A stretch of DNA of 64,000 nucleotides from Paragordius varius (GCA_964247055.1 OZ176052.1:5766001-5830000), one strand, 5' to 3'. Positions 13,301 through 27,180 are shown, counted from the first letter of the stretch. Notes: generated from the letters alone by a model not told the origin. Program-made: numbers and translations.

Positions 13301-16300
13301 TAATTAAACTTATAAAAAAGATAAAAATTATAATATCGCTATTTAAGTTTAACCATAAACATGTTGTGATATAAATGGGAATTATGTATTTTTGATATTA
13401 ATGAAACAAGTGTTCAGAAATTTGAATAGGATAGTAAGTAAAATATTAAGGCAATATTCAAATTATAAAAATATAAAGAGAGTTATCAAAATTCATTTAT
13501 TTTATAAAAAAATCAAATATGACCTGATTGTTGGTTAGATCGGATGATTGTAAAACGTTAGAATTAGTCATAATGTTTGGTGGATCAAGCGAGGTACTGT
13601 GTTTTAAACAAGAAAAATTATTAGATTAAAAGTCATTTTTGAATATATATAATGGGACGTTTATACTATAAACAATTTAATTAAATTTACTGGTTCATAT
13701 ATTATAGATAATATGCATAATTAAGCGATGATGAAATGTTTTGACTATCAAGAATACCAATAAAATTGCATCAATCAAATGCAATTTGTTTTAAGAAGTA
13801 TTTTAAAATATAAAAATAAATGCAGATTATTTCTCAAAATGAATTACATCAATAAATCATTCCCAACAAATTGAAATTTTTTTATAATAAATTAACGGTA
13901 ATAACGCTTATACCAATAAATGCGTTCGCTAGAAACATCACTCCAAAACACAGTCCGTGTTTGATAATCGAAATCAAGAGCCACAGAACTATGAAGGTCT
14001 CCAAGGAGCAATTTATACCTTGATTCATGACTGAGGGGGAGACGGTCTATAACACGGATATCTCTCCTATTAGCAAAAATTAGCATGCCCGGTTCCTCAG
14101 TCATGGGCTTACAAAATGTACTGTTGCTTGATTGAGGTGGATATAGTGTATAGTCTAAGAATAAAAATATTAAACCATAAAGTATAATATCTGAATTTGG
14201 GGAAACATAATGAGAACAATCGTTTATAATCCTTTGGCAAAAAAGAATAGAGTTAATAGCTCAACCATAAATTTTAAATTGTGATTCCGTCACGAAAATA
14301 ATCAATAGAATTTATAAATAAAGGTGAGACAATTTAAATACTGTCTTTAATTTATATATGACAATTTTGATTTTTTAGAGAAAATTTATATTAGCGTTAA
14401 TATTTCTTTGAATATCACCACTACCAAGCTTATGCAATAATAATCTCAATAATATGTAATAACGTAAAAAATTATATAAGATTTACTTAAACTTTTTTAG
14501 TTTTATTTCTATATAGTTTTTTAGTGTAAAAATTCTTACAAAAACACTACACAACCAGGTACATGAAATATCATTCTCAGTCGAATGTAAAAATATAAAA
14601 AAATAAATATATCTTTTAGTTGGTGTTAACATTTTATCATTAATTTTTGCTGTATAAATAAAACTCATTGATTTATTAATGTCCTACTTGCATGACATTG
14701 GCATTCAAATCCTCCAATCCGGTTAAGACAAATTTGACTACAGGCGCCTTGCATTTCGTTGCATTCATCAACATCTACACACTGTGTATCATTCGTCATA
14801 TGACTCAGCAGGCTGGCTTCCTGGCCATTAGCGGACCGAATTAAACGATAACCGGGCAAACAAGCACATCTGTACCCGCGTTTATGATCCACGCAGAGTT
14901 GGGAACAGCCCCCATTGTTAACATCGCATTCATTTACGCCTAATGATGTGTGTGGTTAAGAGTAAGGTTTAAAAGTATGTAATATATATGCGTTTCTTAT
15001 GGGGCAATAATACGTTGAAAGGTTTTTAAGTTTATAAGGAAAGTAGGGTTTTTGCCACTTATACAATATGAGATTGAGATTGCTTTAATAAGATTGTTTT
15101 TGCCAATTTATATTGAACGTTTTATACCTTAAAAAAGAAAGGTTTTTCTTAATTATCTTTAAAATATATGCTTAATCAAAAGTTAAATTTGTCAATAATC
15201 TTTTACTCTACACGAGTTAAACTGACTAAAAGTCACTATGCTATTATACAAAAAATTTTAATGACTGCAGAGTTTAAATTTAGTTTCATGCTTACACATA
15301 AGCAGTCATTCATATGACAAATGTAAAATATGTGTTGTAATAATTAAATTAAACCAGAAAAATGAAGTTAACCGTGTTCAATTTGGTTTAAACAATGTCA
15401 AAATATATTAATACCAATTGATGAAAAATTAATATTTATTTGAGCTTTTACAAATTTTTTTATTTGTATCAGGGGTGCCCAATACAAAAGACTTTATCAC
15501 ACATTAATAAATATTTAATTATATTTGATGACACAAAACTAATTTTAAAAAAATTACCAAAGAATTATAATTATTATTTATTTTACCATATGCTAGGTTG
15601 GATGCCAAAACTTTGGAGCGACTTATTCGGAAATTGTTTAAAAAATATAAATTTACCAAGATTCATATTATCAATAGCAATATTTGCTAATTAAGGAATA
15701 ACCTTTTTACTTGTAATTTCCAAATTTTTCGTGCGGCCCCACAAAGTTATTCGGAGGCCCGGCCGCATGTTGGACAACCCGAATTTATATCAGTTTTTAT
15801 ATGCCAAAAAACAATCATAGATGGTGTAGAGGAACTAAAAATTGATGTTAAAGACGCCTACAACCACAAAACTTGGACAAAGAAAAAAATATATTAAACA
15901 CTCGTTAAGTACCCTGATCAAGAATGATGATGAATAACGCCACAATATGTATAAAAGATTGATAATTGGTTCTATAAGCGGTCACATTTACGGTGATGTA
16001 CGCATATTTAACCGGTTAAGCTAAACCGTTGTGATATGATAGCAATAGCCTTGTCAATAATATACCATTTACAGTTCTAATTCACCCTTAAACAATTCAA
16101 ATTCACCCTAAAAATAAATTATGTGTTTTCGAACTAATATAACTCATTATTAATATGAAATACATCTTTATGACATAGTTTATTATTTTTTCAGTTTTAT
16201 TTTAATTTAAAAAATTTTTATTTAAATATAGGTAATTTTTAATCTTAAAAAACATATATATTTTATTTAAGGGTGAATCTGAATTGTCCAAGGGTGAATT

Positions 16301-19300
16301 TAAATTGTTCAAGGGTGAATATATTAAATTTTTGCTTTTATAGATGATTAAAAGCGTTAAAAAATACAGAGGTGTAACAATATTATATATATACCGCAAT
16401 TGCCTCGTTCCTCTTGCCACATCCCACAATCATTTTTCCCATCACAAACTTTTTCATAGGGCAAACATTTATCTCCACAATCAAATTCTAACAAAGAATC
16501 ATTACAGGTGCGTTTTTGTGTCCCTTTACAAATATGTAACATTATATGAGATTTTAAATATTTTAGGATATATATATTGAATATGCATGTAAATAATGAA
16601 ATGAATAAAAAATTAGTCTTAATATTTACCACAATTGGATTCGTCAGAATTATCACCACAATCATTTTTACCATCGCATTCCAAATAGCTCCAAATGCAT
16701 TTATTATTGCGACACTTGAAATGATATGATTCACACGTTACACTGCTGCCTAATATATAAAATTAGATAATTATTGGCTTTTGGGTATAAATTTTTATCA
16801 TATGTTCTGTTTTATAAAAAATTTATCATTAAATAAAAATGTTAGTCATCTAACAAATATAATGTTTTCCTACACCTCATCGGCAAAAATGTATTGCTTA
16901 ACATTTATAAATATATTTGCAGGGACAAAATATAGGGTGTTTAATTGGTTTTAGTTTTAATATCATATATGTAATTCAATTAAGTATCCGGGTGTTACCG
17001 AAATTCCACAATATAAAATAAATCAAAATGTTAGTTAAATAGTATTGACAAACAAAAAGGCCCAAAACTAGTCCGTGTAATATCAATTTACATAAAAAAA
17101 TACTTTATATAAATGTAATTATGCTTTTTTATGACACAGGGACAGAATAGATATTATTATAGGCAAATATTATTTGTCCAAAAGTAATTATGAAAAACGT
17201 GTATACAATTCTTTTCATCGGATCGATCTATGCAATCCATATCGCCGTCGCAGACCCAAGCCTTGAGTATACAATGACCATTGGAACATCGCCATTCATG
17301 ATCATTACACAGGTTTTGGGTGTAACGATACAACATTCTTGGAGGCGATACAACTATACTGCTTTCTCGAACCGATTTTGGACTCGAAAGCATTTGTCCG
17401 CTCCTGGTAACAGGAAAAAAACAAAAAATATGAATGATGAAACTTTAGAGACCATGAATGTTTAACCAAGTGTAGATTTACAATAAATTTTAATGAAACT
17501 AACACTACCGAAAATGATAATAAATTAGAGTTAATAAAATGAAAAAGTATGGGGGAATCATATTTAATGATTCTTATAGGTAAGTTTTGATGTATATAAG
17601 CAATAAAATATATATAAAGAAATGATTAGAAGAGAAAATGTAATATGTCGATGATAATGATTTTTAAAGGGTTACTCTTAATAAAAGACATGATAACTTA
17701 AATATCTGATTAACTTAAACAACGTATTTATTAAGGTAATTTAACTTTTGAAAAGTTCTCAATATGTTGCTAAACATTTATTCAATAATAAGTATTTCAA
17801 AATTAAGCTATATTCTATATTATTGTAAATTAAAAATTAATGATGGATATTCTTATCATTTTTATTACAACAGATAATCAAAATAATTTGAATTCAATTA
17901 TATAATTATTCTCAAAAAATATATAAACTTCAATTAGTATTTATGTCAAAACATAACATTTTTTGACGAATTAACAATTTAGACACACACACATTTTGCA
18001 AACACTTACCTAAGCGGTTTTGAAATAACTTCATTCTGTTTGTCCTTATATAAATTGGGACTATAAGGTGCAGAAAAAGTAGGGAGCAATGAAGCTTGGG
18101 GACAATTTATTTCATCAGAATTGTCATGACAATCGGGGTCACCATCACAACGCCATCTAAAAAATTTAGTAAAATAGATAAAAACATGCTTTTCTGGTTC
18201 TGGTTCCAAAAAAATGTATATTTTCAAACATACTAACCGTGAAATTCTAGTGTCAAAAAAACACATTATATATTTTTAATAAAATAAAACTTATTTATTT
18301 ATATATTTACAAAATATTTTACATAAAGTACCTATCAAAAAAGATAAAATATATTTAAATTGTTTCCAATCGTAGAATATGAAACAAAAAAATCTATAAA
18401 ATACTAATACATACTCTAATCAATATTATGAAAGAAAATTTTACAGCCATTTAAAACCGGGGTCGCGGTTATGAAAACGGATAATATCCGGTTGCGATCC
18501 CCGATCAAAATATTTTGAGCAAACATAAATCGGAAATTTATTTCTAAACCAAACCATATTTGCTTATGCAGGATATAATGTATAGCGATAAAAAGCAATT
18601 AAATTTTAAAAAGTGTAATAGGAAACGCGGCGAATTTTTCTATAATTTCAAAAAAGTGGAAGATGTTCCACGTAAAAAACCAAAAATTCGATAACATACA
18701 CACCATTTGCAAAAAATATTAATATGTTATTTATGAACTGTAATTTTAAGCTCGCCATACTTTTTGCCAATATAAAGCAAATTTAATGGTAAAAAAATAT
18801 AGAAAGAAATGCATGTATATAACCACACAAACAAAAGATAGGGAGGGCGTTTATATATTACGCAGCAGCGTATGGTATAAAATTTATCATATTCGTAAAA
18901 TGAAAAAATAATAATGTTGAATTATAGGAAAAACATGTTATATTATGGGTAAACTATGGTAAAAATATATTTACCTTAATGGGATACAATGGGTAATGTT
19001 ACATTTAAATTCCTTATCAGTACAAAAGTTCGGGCACCCAACTTCATCTGAACCATCTCGACAATCTTTTTGTCGGTCACAAACCCATTTAGATGATATG
19101 CAACTTTTATCATTGCACATAAATTCATTGGAACGGCAACTAAATTGTGGTTTTATTGTATATGTTGTGCTTACTAGCAAAGGTCGATTACTTGTTTTAC
19201 CTATGTCAAACGTAAATATTTTTAATATTTATTATATTTCAAAAATAAATAATTTTTTACTAGAGCAATTTTTTTCATCAGATTTATCGGGGCAATCAAA

Positions 19301-19497
19301 GACACCGTCACATTTTTTATTTAGCGCGACACAAAGAGCTTTGTTTGTCGCACATGCAAATTGCAAGGGATTACATTGCCCTCTACAAAAATTTTCATCT
19401 TCATCTGAATTGTCTCCACAATCATTAATGCCATCACATATACGAAATTGGTCAATGCATTTACTGTTAACGCATTGGAATTTTGGATATTTGCAAA
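7155..19497 (-). CDS. VLDLR: LDL-receptor family endocytic receptor (VLDLR/LRP8/lipophorin-receptor type), 5' end missing
   Basis: Exons in order of transcription: 19497-19261, 19173-18975, 18156-18010, 17403-17207, 16749-16630, 16523-16395, 14939-14688, 14154-13914, 13596-13524, 13105-12878, 12594-12458, 12149-12031, 11661-11522, 11152-10904, 10591-10466, 10172-9953, 9375-9206, 8712-8439, 8148-7522, 7303-7155. Every junction is GT-AG and in phase, giving about 1,340 residues. Domains in order: seven LDL-receptor class A repeats (C...DGxxDCxDxSDE), two EGF-like modules (14939-14688), one six-bladed YWTD propeller (14154-10990; LLYWTD, YIYWTDW, LYWVD, MYWTDW), a closing EGF module, a stalk, a membrane segment spanning 9250-8700, and a tail with [10 protein letters not shown], the clathrin-adaptor NPxY signal of LDLR/VLDLR. 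The symbol is a family-level choice. The signal-peptide exon should lie above 19497. Serine/threonine-rich inserts interrupt the propeller, and the tail is unusually long. Confidence 0.92.
9428..9720. mobile_element. MITE family B, copy 2, intact ends
   Basis: A 293 bp element, TACCATTTAC to GTAAATGGTA, with TA on both sides. Its inverted ends contain three tandem units of about 20 bp on the left and two on the right. It lies in the intron 9376-9952 of the receptor gene. Confidence 0.85.
15470..15780. mobile_element. hAT-type MITE in a receptor-gene intron
   Basis: Begins CAGGGGTGCCCAA and ends with a GTTGGACAACCC type terminus, preceded by a GC-rich block reading GTGCGGCCC...GGCCGCATG. These are common hAT termini. 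The interior is AT-rich with no transposase. Confidence 0.65.
16063..16330. mobile_element. MITE family B, copy 3
   Basis: Starts TACCATTTACAG after a TA. The inverted tandem units (AATTCACCCT / AGGGTGAAT) are clear at both ends; the right terminus is degenerate. It sits with the hAT MITE at 15470 inside the longest intron of the receptor gene (14940-16394). Confidence 0.75.
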
Positions 19498-19879
19498 CTA
19501 AAATTATATCAATTAAAAATCAATAAACCTTCAATCAGATCCAACAAACAAATTAAAATAATAATGGTTAAGAATTGATACATGAATATGATTACAATAT
19601 ATGTGTATTATTTACATGTGTAGAAACTTATACTAAAAATAAGCTTTTTACGATAAAGACCATTCAAATAATGAGACAGTGCATATACATATTGAACTCA
19701 TTTGAATACTATAAAATAAGGCTTGCTGATAAAAATTAAAAAAAGGGCAGGTAGATATAATTCTAGTAATGTAAGATTTCTTTATATATTTTATCAATAC
19801 CGAATAAATATACAGTGATTATATTTATACACAATGCCGATTCGTATATATATATGATGGAAAAATGCGTGGTGATTCT

Positions 19880-21293
19880 CTTGATTTTTCAGCCTTACGA
19901 GATTTTAATCCAATTTTGTAGTTGGTCCATAAAATATCAAAAAATTCGCTTACATTTTAAAATATTTTTTATCAAATCTACAGAGTTCATGCCGATTTTT
20001 TATATTTTTTTAGCGCCCGAGATTTTGGACTTCTTGGGTGAGGGGCAATTTTTTGCCTTCATACGCGTATGATCTCATAATTTTGCGAAACATAGCCTCA
20101 AAAACATATTTTTTGAGCGGGTGTTTGGGTATATAGGCCCCAAGCACATCAAATTATAAATGAACAAAAAATATTTATTCAAATTATCTTAGCATAAAAA
20201 AACATGAGCATTTATTGGGTTAAACGTGCTAAAAAGCATTTTGATGTCGGGTATATAAACAACAAAAAGACATGCATAATTTGTATGGAGTAAATTTTGT
20301 CTTACACACATTTGTAAAGATGCAGTTGATTATTGTAATGAGTGTAATTTGTCCTTATGTATATATGGCTTACACACAATTGAATTGGAGCCGGCGAAGC
20401 CGTATTTGAAAAAGGGAAAATTGTGATCCATATATGTTGATTATTTCGAAACATTATTTAATAGTTATGATCTCATAGGATTTTCAAAACTGTGCATTCA
20501 TACTGATATATTGTTTACTGGTGGGAAGGCCCCAAATTATGACTAAACTGGAATTATTATGGATATCAAATGTTCAAATTTTTGTTGCTTCAAAACTAAA
20601 AAATTGATCTATGGCGGCGCATTTTTTAAGTTAATGGCTTTTCAAAAAACCGCACGACCTAAATTTTTGCCTTATTACGGGTAATATTTTAAGCATCTAT
20701 TGATCTCATATGGCCTGATAGGTTTTCTGATATTTATCCCCAAAGGCAGGCTATTTCGATATGACGGGGCAGTTTAGCGGGTATCTGTTTACCCAGCTAA
20801 TATAAAAAAAACGCTCGGCTAAAGTTTTGCCTTTTAATAATGAATACCTTAAATCCTCATTAAATTTTTACGGTCTCATACCTTGGGCGAGAAATAGTTT
20901 CAAAAAATTATTTTTGTCGATTTATTTTTTTTGAAAAAAGTGGCATTTTACGGGGGGGATAGGGTAAAAAGAGGGCCTAAATTAAAAAAGCGAGCTGACT
21001 ATGTTCAGCGCATCGAAAATAAGTAAACAAAAATCATATTTGAAAATGAATGGTCCAACACGTTCTCCGGAAAATTGTCTCAAAGACACGATTTTTGTGG
21101 ACTTCTGTTTTCAAAAAACGTTTTTCACACGGGGTGGGCCAGAACTGGGGGCTTAATTCAAAAAAAGTGCGAAGTTATTGTCGGGCATTCATTAATGATT
21201 ATATATTTTCTATATTTGGATATGAATGAGTTTACCGGTTTTCCGGAAACAGATGACACAGCCAGTATTTTCCATTTTTATAAACACATAGAT
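19880..21293 (+). repeat. Repeat family C, copy 1
   Basis: Non-coding sequence whose reverse complement recurs inside the nested hAT elements at 40690-42050 and 42540-43030. Shared landmarks include CCGGTTTTCCGGAAACAGA near 21240 and TTGCCTTATTACGGGTAA near 20665. Short open frames here recur in all copies and are repeat shadows. No transposase domain was seen, and I cannot assign a superfamily. Confidence 0.6.
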
Positions 21294-21294
21294 T

Positions 21295-22397
21295 AGGATA
21301 GGAAAATGTATCAGGATTTCCAGGGTTTGTGAACATAAGAAAATTGTTTATACTTTTATGGTAAAAGCTCCATATCAGAAAATGGCTGTGCACACATTTT
21401 AAATATAATTTGGTGAAGGCTAAATCTCATCCAAAAAAATATCACTAAAATATATTTTAAACTATCACTAAGGTGCAAAACAATATTAAAAAAAAAATTT
21501 TTAAATCAGGGCTCCAAAAGTCCCAAATATTTTCGCTTTTCTAAAATGGGCTAGTTATCTAATTCAAACCCAGAAATCCCGGGATTTCGCGCTAAAAATA
21601 TTAAATATTTGACAAATTATGATACAAACTAAAATTATTTTGTAAAAAGTGCATACTTTTTATAAAAAATTATATTTTTATTGAAGCGTACTTCATATAT
21701 GAGGCATGATTTAATACGCTATATAAAAGCCTTAAGATATTATAAAAAACCTTTTCTATATAAATCGAGGATGTTGAACATTTTTTCACCTCAGAATTTT
21801 TATTGAAATATTTGTTCGTCTTCAAATTTATGATAAATTTAAATCGTGTTTTTTTACAAAAATTTATGAAACTTTCAAATCAAAAGAACGTTTATATTAA
21901 ATGTCCAGCATCATTAAATTATATAGAAAAGGTTTTTTTATAATGTCTAAAAGCTTTTTTATCATTTCCATCATGCCTAAAAGCATAAAGTACGCTTCAA
22001 CAAAATTTTCCTTTAAATTAAATATTTGTAAGTAGGCATTTTCTAAAGGTATTTTTGTGATGTCAAAATATAGTAATTAAGATTTTAATCACGCAATTCC
22101 GGTATTTTTGCCTTTATTTTCTGAAAACTAGCCCATTTTAAAAGCGCCAAAAAGTTTGGGACTTTCAGAGCCCACTAGAAATTAATATTTTTAAATATTG
22201 TTTTATTTGGTAGTTTATGATATGTTTTAGTATTATTTTGGAATGAAGGTTTAGCTTTCACCAAAAAAAAATAAAAAAATGTGCGCAAGCCATTTTCTGA
22301 TATGACTTATACCACAAATGTAAAAATAATTTTCTTATATGTTAGTAAAAGCCAAACCAAAAGCAGCATAATAATCATGATGCTTCTATCAGAATAT
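21295..22397. mobile_element. Long inverted-repeat element D, copy 1
   Basis: About 1.1 kb that folds on itself. The left arm has GGGCTCCAAAAGTCCCAAAT near 21506; the right arm has GGGACTTTCAGAGCCC near 22158. The termini resemble TCTGATAGGAAAATATCAGG at 33429. There is no coding potential. Related half copies lie at 26940-27440, 33425-34065 and 39185-39850. Confidence 0.65.
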
Positions 22398-24130
22398 ATG
22401 TATCTATATTTATACCCCCAATTTTGGCAGTGTTTTGGATCGTGGTGAAATCGTAGAAGAATAGCCTAAACAAAAACTTTTAGTTTTTTCCTGATAAAGA
22501 TTTATATAATTTGAAAAATTTTGTTTGTTTCAAGTTTTAATCAATTTAAAATGTGCAAATAATCAACCTTAATCCAGGCCATATGTTTAGAGTCATTAAA
22601 TTATATGGAGGAGGTGTTCTTTTACAATTTAAATTTGGGTATCTATGGACCCCAGAAACTATTAAAAACCCGTTACCTTTTGGGGTAGTTTATTATCCTA
22701 GAGTTGAAATTCCAATATTTAAAATGTATTTAAGATATTAAGCCGATATATGTTTTCTTTAGCCTTTTAGGCGCATTATACAAAAAAATATTTATTTAAA
22801 TTTTAAAATTGTATAAAAATCCTCGACGCCGTTTTTCTATAATTTTTTTCAATTCGCTATTGAAACAGGTAAACTGTATATTATTGTCAAAAAATGCAAA
22901 TGACTTTATAAATTCTTACATTTTCAAAAAATATATATATTATGATATTAATATCAGCTGTTCTCAATCGTGCTTTGGAGTTGTCCCAATTTTAGACTAT
23001 AGAAGTCATAAAACTGTAAAAAATAAGCTTTTTTATCTAATACATGAGAACAGTGTTTGATAAAAGTTTAATTTCATTAAAATAACTTTCAATTGTTTTA
23101 TTTACATAATTAAGTTCTGGGATATTAAACTACCCCAAAAAGTAAACTAGCAGAAAAAGTGAAAAGGTAATGAAATGGTAAAAAAAATAGTGAAAGAAAC
23201 GGTTACAATTTATTTCCTATAAAAATATTAAGAAAAAATATCTAAATAAAATTAAAAAAAACCATTTACTTCGGCGCCTTTTTTATTTTACAATGTTTTG
23301 CAAAATATCCTGTTTATTTGATTTTAATGCTAAAATTGAAGCTGATTTTTCATTTAACACTTTATTACCTTTACTTATTTTGTCATAGTTTACATTATGG
23401 GGTGGTTTACATCCGAGAGCTCATATTTGTAACTAAACTATTTTGAAAGTTATTTAATTATAACCTAATTTTCAAACATTGTTTAGATAAAAAAACTTAT
23501 ATTTTATTACAGTTTTGTGACTTCTAGATTTTAAAATTGGGACACCTTTAAAACACGATTGAAACTAACAGCTAATATTATAATCAAAATATATCAAGTT
23601 TTGCAGGTAAAATGTAGCATGAAAGCTTTTTAAAGTTAAATATTTAAATTTTCTAATCATAATATACACTTATTTGCCTGTTATTTGCTATTCAAAAAAA
23701 TTTGTAGAATAATGGCGGCAAAAAAATTTGAAATGAGGACTTTTTACTTAGATTTTTTAAACATTTTTTTCCATAATACGGCTTAAAGGCTAAAGAAAGG
23801 TAATTTTTAAATTCGGCTAATCCAAATCGCTTTGTGATAATACTACCCCAAAGGTATTGTGTTAAATCAGATCAAACATTAATATAAATAGAAAAAATGG
23901 TTTATTTTTCATTATTTTATAATTAGCTAATGCACCCATGTCACGTTGAATAATTTTTTTATCTTAACTTTTATCCATAAAATAATTATTATCAAGTTTT
24001 TATAAATTCTTTTTTTATTTCGGTATACGAATGTTAAATAAGTGTAAACATTTGCAATGGCTTTCATTTGTTCCTTCGTTTCAAAAATATTCGAATCAAA
24101 GGACGGAATTGAATGTGTTGTATCCAAGTG
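22398..24130. repeat. Composite of decayed repeats, partly family E
   Basis: Blocks such as TTTGGGGTAGTTTATTATCC (22679), GATATTAAACTACCCC (23120) and ATACTACCCCAAAGG (23842) are inverted relative to each other. The block 23810-24130 ends TATCCAAGTG followed by TTAA, exactly as family E does at 53950. Open frames at 22553-23060 lie inside these repeats and are not credible genes. Confidence 0.5.
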
Positions 24131-24145
24131 TTAATGTGTCCTAAA

Positions 24146-24428
24146 CAGGGGTGATTAACATAAATGCCTTCGTTGGCGGCATTTTTAAATAATCACAAAA
24201 TTCCGCGAGCCGCATTCGAAATATATATAGGCATTAATGAATAATTTATTGGATTTCAAGTTTAAGACTGCAAAAAGCAACAATATAGTATTTTTTGTAA
24301 TTCTTGTTAATTGGATAGACTTATTTAATTTATTATAAAATGACAATTTTGCTAAGATTTCGTAAAAACATTTTGCAAATTCTGAATTTCCAAATTTTTC
24401 GCGGGCTGCACAAAATTCAACATCACTG
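24146..24428. mobile_element. hAT-like MITE remnant
   Basis: Starts CAGGGGTGATTAAC and ends CATCACTG with a GC-rich CGCGGGCTGC block before the end. It resembles the elements at 15470 and 35107. There is no coding region, and target duplications are not clear. Confidence 0.45.
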
Positions 24429-24956
24429 TTCTAAAGTATAGCGGTTTTTTATGCTTTGGAAATCGAATACGCTTCAATACAAGGTTGCCAAAAATTAGTT
24501 TTTTCACCAAGGTATGCATTTTTTCAAAAATAATTTTATTGTCATAATCTACCATGTTTTAACAAGAGTACATTTTAAAAGAGCGGTGTGTTCAGTAAAA
24601 AAATTTCATATGAAATATTTTGCTTTTTAAAAATTTATGGTGCATTTTTATGAAATTTTTCAGCATTAGCTTTTACCAAATAATTTTATTTTGTATATAA
24701 TGTGCGTATGCGATGTTTTGACATGAAGCAATCACGACATAAGTAGTTATAACTTTTTTGTATAACTTGTGAGGCGGACTAAAACCAAAAGCATTGAGGG
24801 AATCTTAATGTAAATCAGAAAATATATAATTAATATTATAAAAACATTGATAATTAAATTAGGATATTGGATTATCATCATAAAAGTTAAATCTCTCACG
24901 GTAATATTGAGAATAGGTATTATTATCTAGAGTTTTATCTATTTCATTACTTTTAG

Positions 24957-27180
24957 TTAATTTAAACATTTTACCTATGTAACCTAATCAAACATTCTTT
25001 GCTTTTCATTTAAATGACTGGGGCTTAGTAATCCTTTCCATAAACAGCGAATTCATGTTATTTTACAAAATTCAAAAGTTTATTTTTAGAAATAAACCCA
25101 ATAACATTCTATTTTTAAATATTACTTATTTATTTACAAGCTATAAATTACCATTTTCACCCAAATCAAGAAAACATGCAAACGTTTTACCTATAAATAA
25201 TTTATGTGAACCCACACAGTACCAAGTCATTATATTTGGGCAAATATTTTGGATATCGCTTCCATAATTTTACTTTTTTTTGATATGTTTAAACTAACCC
25301 GATTATCGACCAAAGAATGCTTGTTTTTTACTGAAAAGTTCCTAAGCTTTTATAAATTGACAACCCAAACACGATTCGGAAAATTTTTTCCCTATGCTAA
25401 TATAACATTGCTTATTATAGGCGTACTTGGAAACATCATATATTTTTTATGTGTCTCCAAACTTAATCGTCGATCTCATTTTTTTATATATATTTATAGT
25501 CTAGTTTTTTGGGATGTGTTGAGTCTATGTTTCCGAATATATTGGCCTATAATTGCTTACAGCCCCAAAATTCTAAGGCTGTCCTTTCCAGAGGCTTTTA
25601 TGATAAACAAATTTTGTTACTTTATAAACGAACTAACAAACGGGAACATCAATTTTATTACAGTTGCTATTGTGATTGATAGATTATTCGCTATTTATAA
25701 ACCTCATCTTTATCGAACTTATATAAATCGTAAAAGAGTTCTCATTATAGTGATATTACTTGCCTTATTCGGTGGCATTTTAGCCAGTCCCTTTCTCTTT
25801 AAAATCAATACTGTGGCAATGTGTGGCCCGAAAAATATAGATACAGGTAATCAGAGTTTCACGCCCGTGTGTAAAATTATAAGAATGCGATATGTATCAT
25901 CATATATGGATACTAACAATATAACTGAATATAGATCTTCTTACTGGCCAACCAAAACTTGGAATTCTTTTCTATGCCGTAAAAATGAAACGGTTTATTA
26001 TTCAGGTGTTTTGAGCCAAATTTGGACTTTACAGTTTAGCAACTTTTTTGTTATTATGGCATATTTAATACCCATCGTTTTGATTGTATTTGGAAACATA
26101 CAAGTTTACATACTTCTAAAGCGGAAGAAACGGTATTTTCTTTAAAATAATACACTTTTTTGCAAACATTTCCCCTATAAATGTAAATTTTTGTTTAAGA
26201 ACTTAATATGATATTGAAATATTATTTAGTGTTCATTCATCAATATCAAGCGATGAAAAGGGGTCAGACACCGTTAAAGATTCAACTTTGGTCAATGTCA
26301 TGTATATTAGTTTTCTTATCAATCGCTATTATAATTATAAAAAACAAAAAAAATTTGGTGATAAACGATCCCAATCAGCCGCTCTCAACTTAGTGTTTAG
26401 TAATACGGTTTTAAACAATAATATTTTTACACTCAAAAATTACAAGAGGAATCAAGAGTATTTTATGTTGATAAAAGCACAAAGCCTTGCCGTTCTGTTG
26501 TGCAATGGGCCATGGGTCATTTTTGCCCTTTGTCGTTCCTGGAATATAATTTTGAATGAAAGCTGGTCACACAAAGTAACTTGGATGGTATTATATCTTT
26601 TAAAACATTTGTATGCTATCGCAAGTGTCTACATTAATATTTTCTTGGATCCAGACGTACGAAAAGTCTTGAAACATTAATGTATGCAATTTATAGCCGT
26701 ATATTTAGCTTTTATATTATTTCTGTAGTTTTTTGTACACTTGAAAAATAAATATACTTGTAAAGGTATTCTTATGGGGTGTTATCATATTTTATATTGA
26801 CAGTAAAACGAAAACCATAAAATTTGATACATACAGTCTTAAATTGGTAGGGAAAAAATTTGTTTTGACACAAACACAAGTATGATTTTCCGTTTTTTGC
26901 TTAATTACACAGTAAATAAAATTCGGATGCAAAAAAATATCCTGATTAAATATTATTCTGATATAAGAATGTGATTTGGAATCATTAAAAAATTATTTTC
27001 TGAATAGGTGAAAATTACTCCATAGACAAAAAATGACATCATGCTAAATGATATTTGGTATGGGTCAGTCATTCCAAAAAATATAAAAATATATATATAC
27101 TATATTTAAAAAAAAACAAAATGTATAAATTGAATTTTGAATATTTTTTTGTAGGGTCCGAAAGCTCCAAATTTTTGGAC
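24957..27180. repeat. Segmental duplication, copy 1 (carries GPCR gene 1)
   Basis: Matches 37232-39440 in order and orientation. The match covers upstream sequence (AATTCATGTTATTTTACAAA in both), the whole two-exon gene, the 3' flank and a fragment of element D. The copies are separated by about 10 kb of transposons, which arrived there after or with the duplication. Confidence 0.85.
25285..26680 (+). CDS. Class A (rhodopsin-like) GPCR, paralog 1
   Basis: Exons 25285-26132 and 26230-26680 (intron 97 nt, phase 2) give 432 residues. The ATG at 25285 is chosen because MFKLT is shared with the paralog, whereas the sequence before it differs. TM1 carries GVLGN (family GN motif), TM2 LVFWD, and TM3 ends in DRLFAIYKP, the DRY-equivalent. 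A long second extracellular loop holds three cysteines. TM5 has AYLIP. TM6 follows a basic third loop and reads CNGPW in place of CWxP. TM7 ends NIFLDPDVRK in place of NPxxY. The general plan resembles peptide receptors; the ligand is unknown. The intron falls in the third cytoplasmic loop. The gene is whole, with no frame damage. Confidence 0.85.

Noticed and set aside
18440-18520. Hairpin GGGGTCGCGG...GCGATCCCC as a structured RNA
   Set aside because: The pairing is imperfect and the motif resembles hAT subterminal palindromes such as the one at 40586.
18996-19526. Long plus-strand open frame of 176 codons
   Set aside because: It is the antisense of two receptor exons encoding LDL class A repeats; the cysteine pattern is on the minus strand.
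22553-23060. Two overlapping plus-strand open frames as genes
   Set aside because: They lie in repeats with the GGGGTAGTTTA motif and have low-complexity, AT-driven translations.
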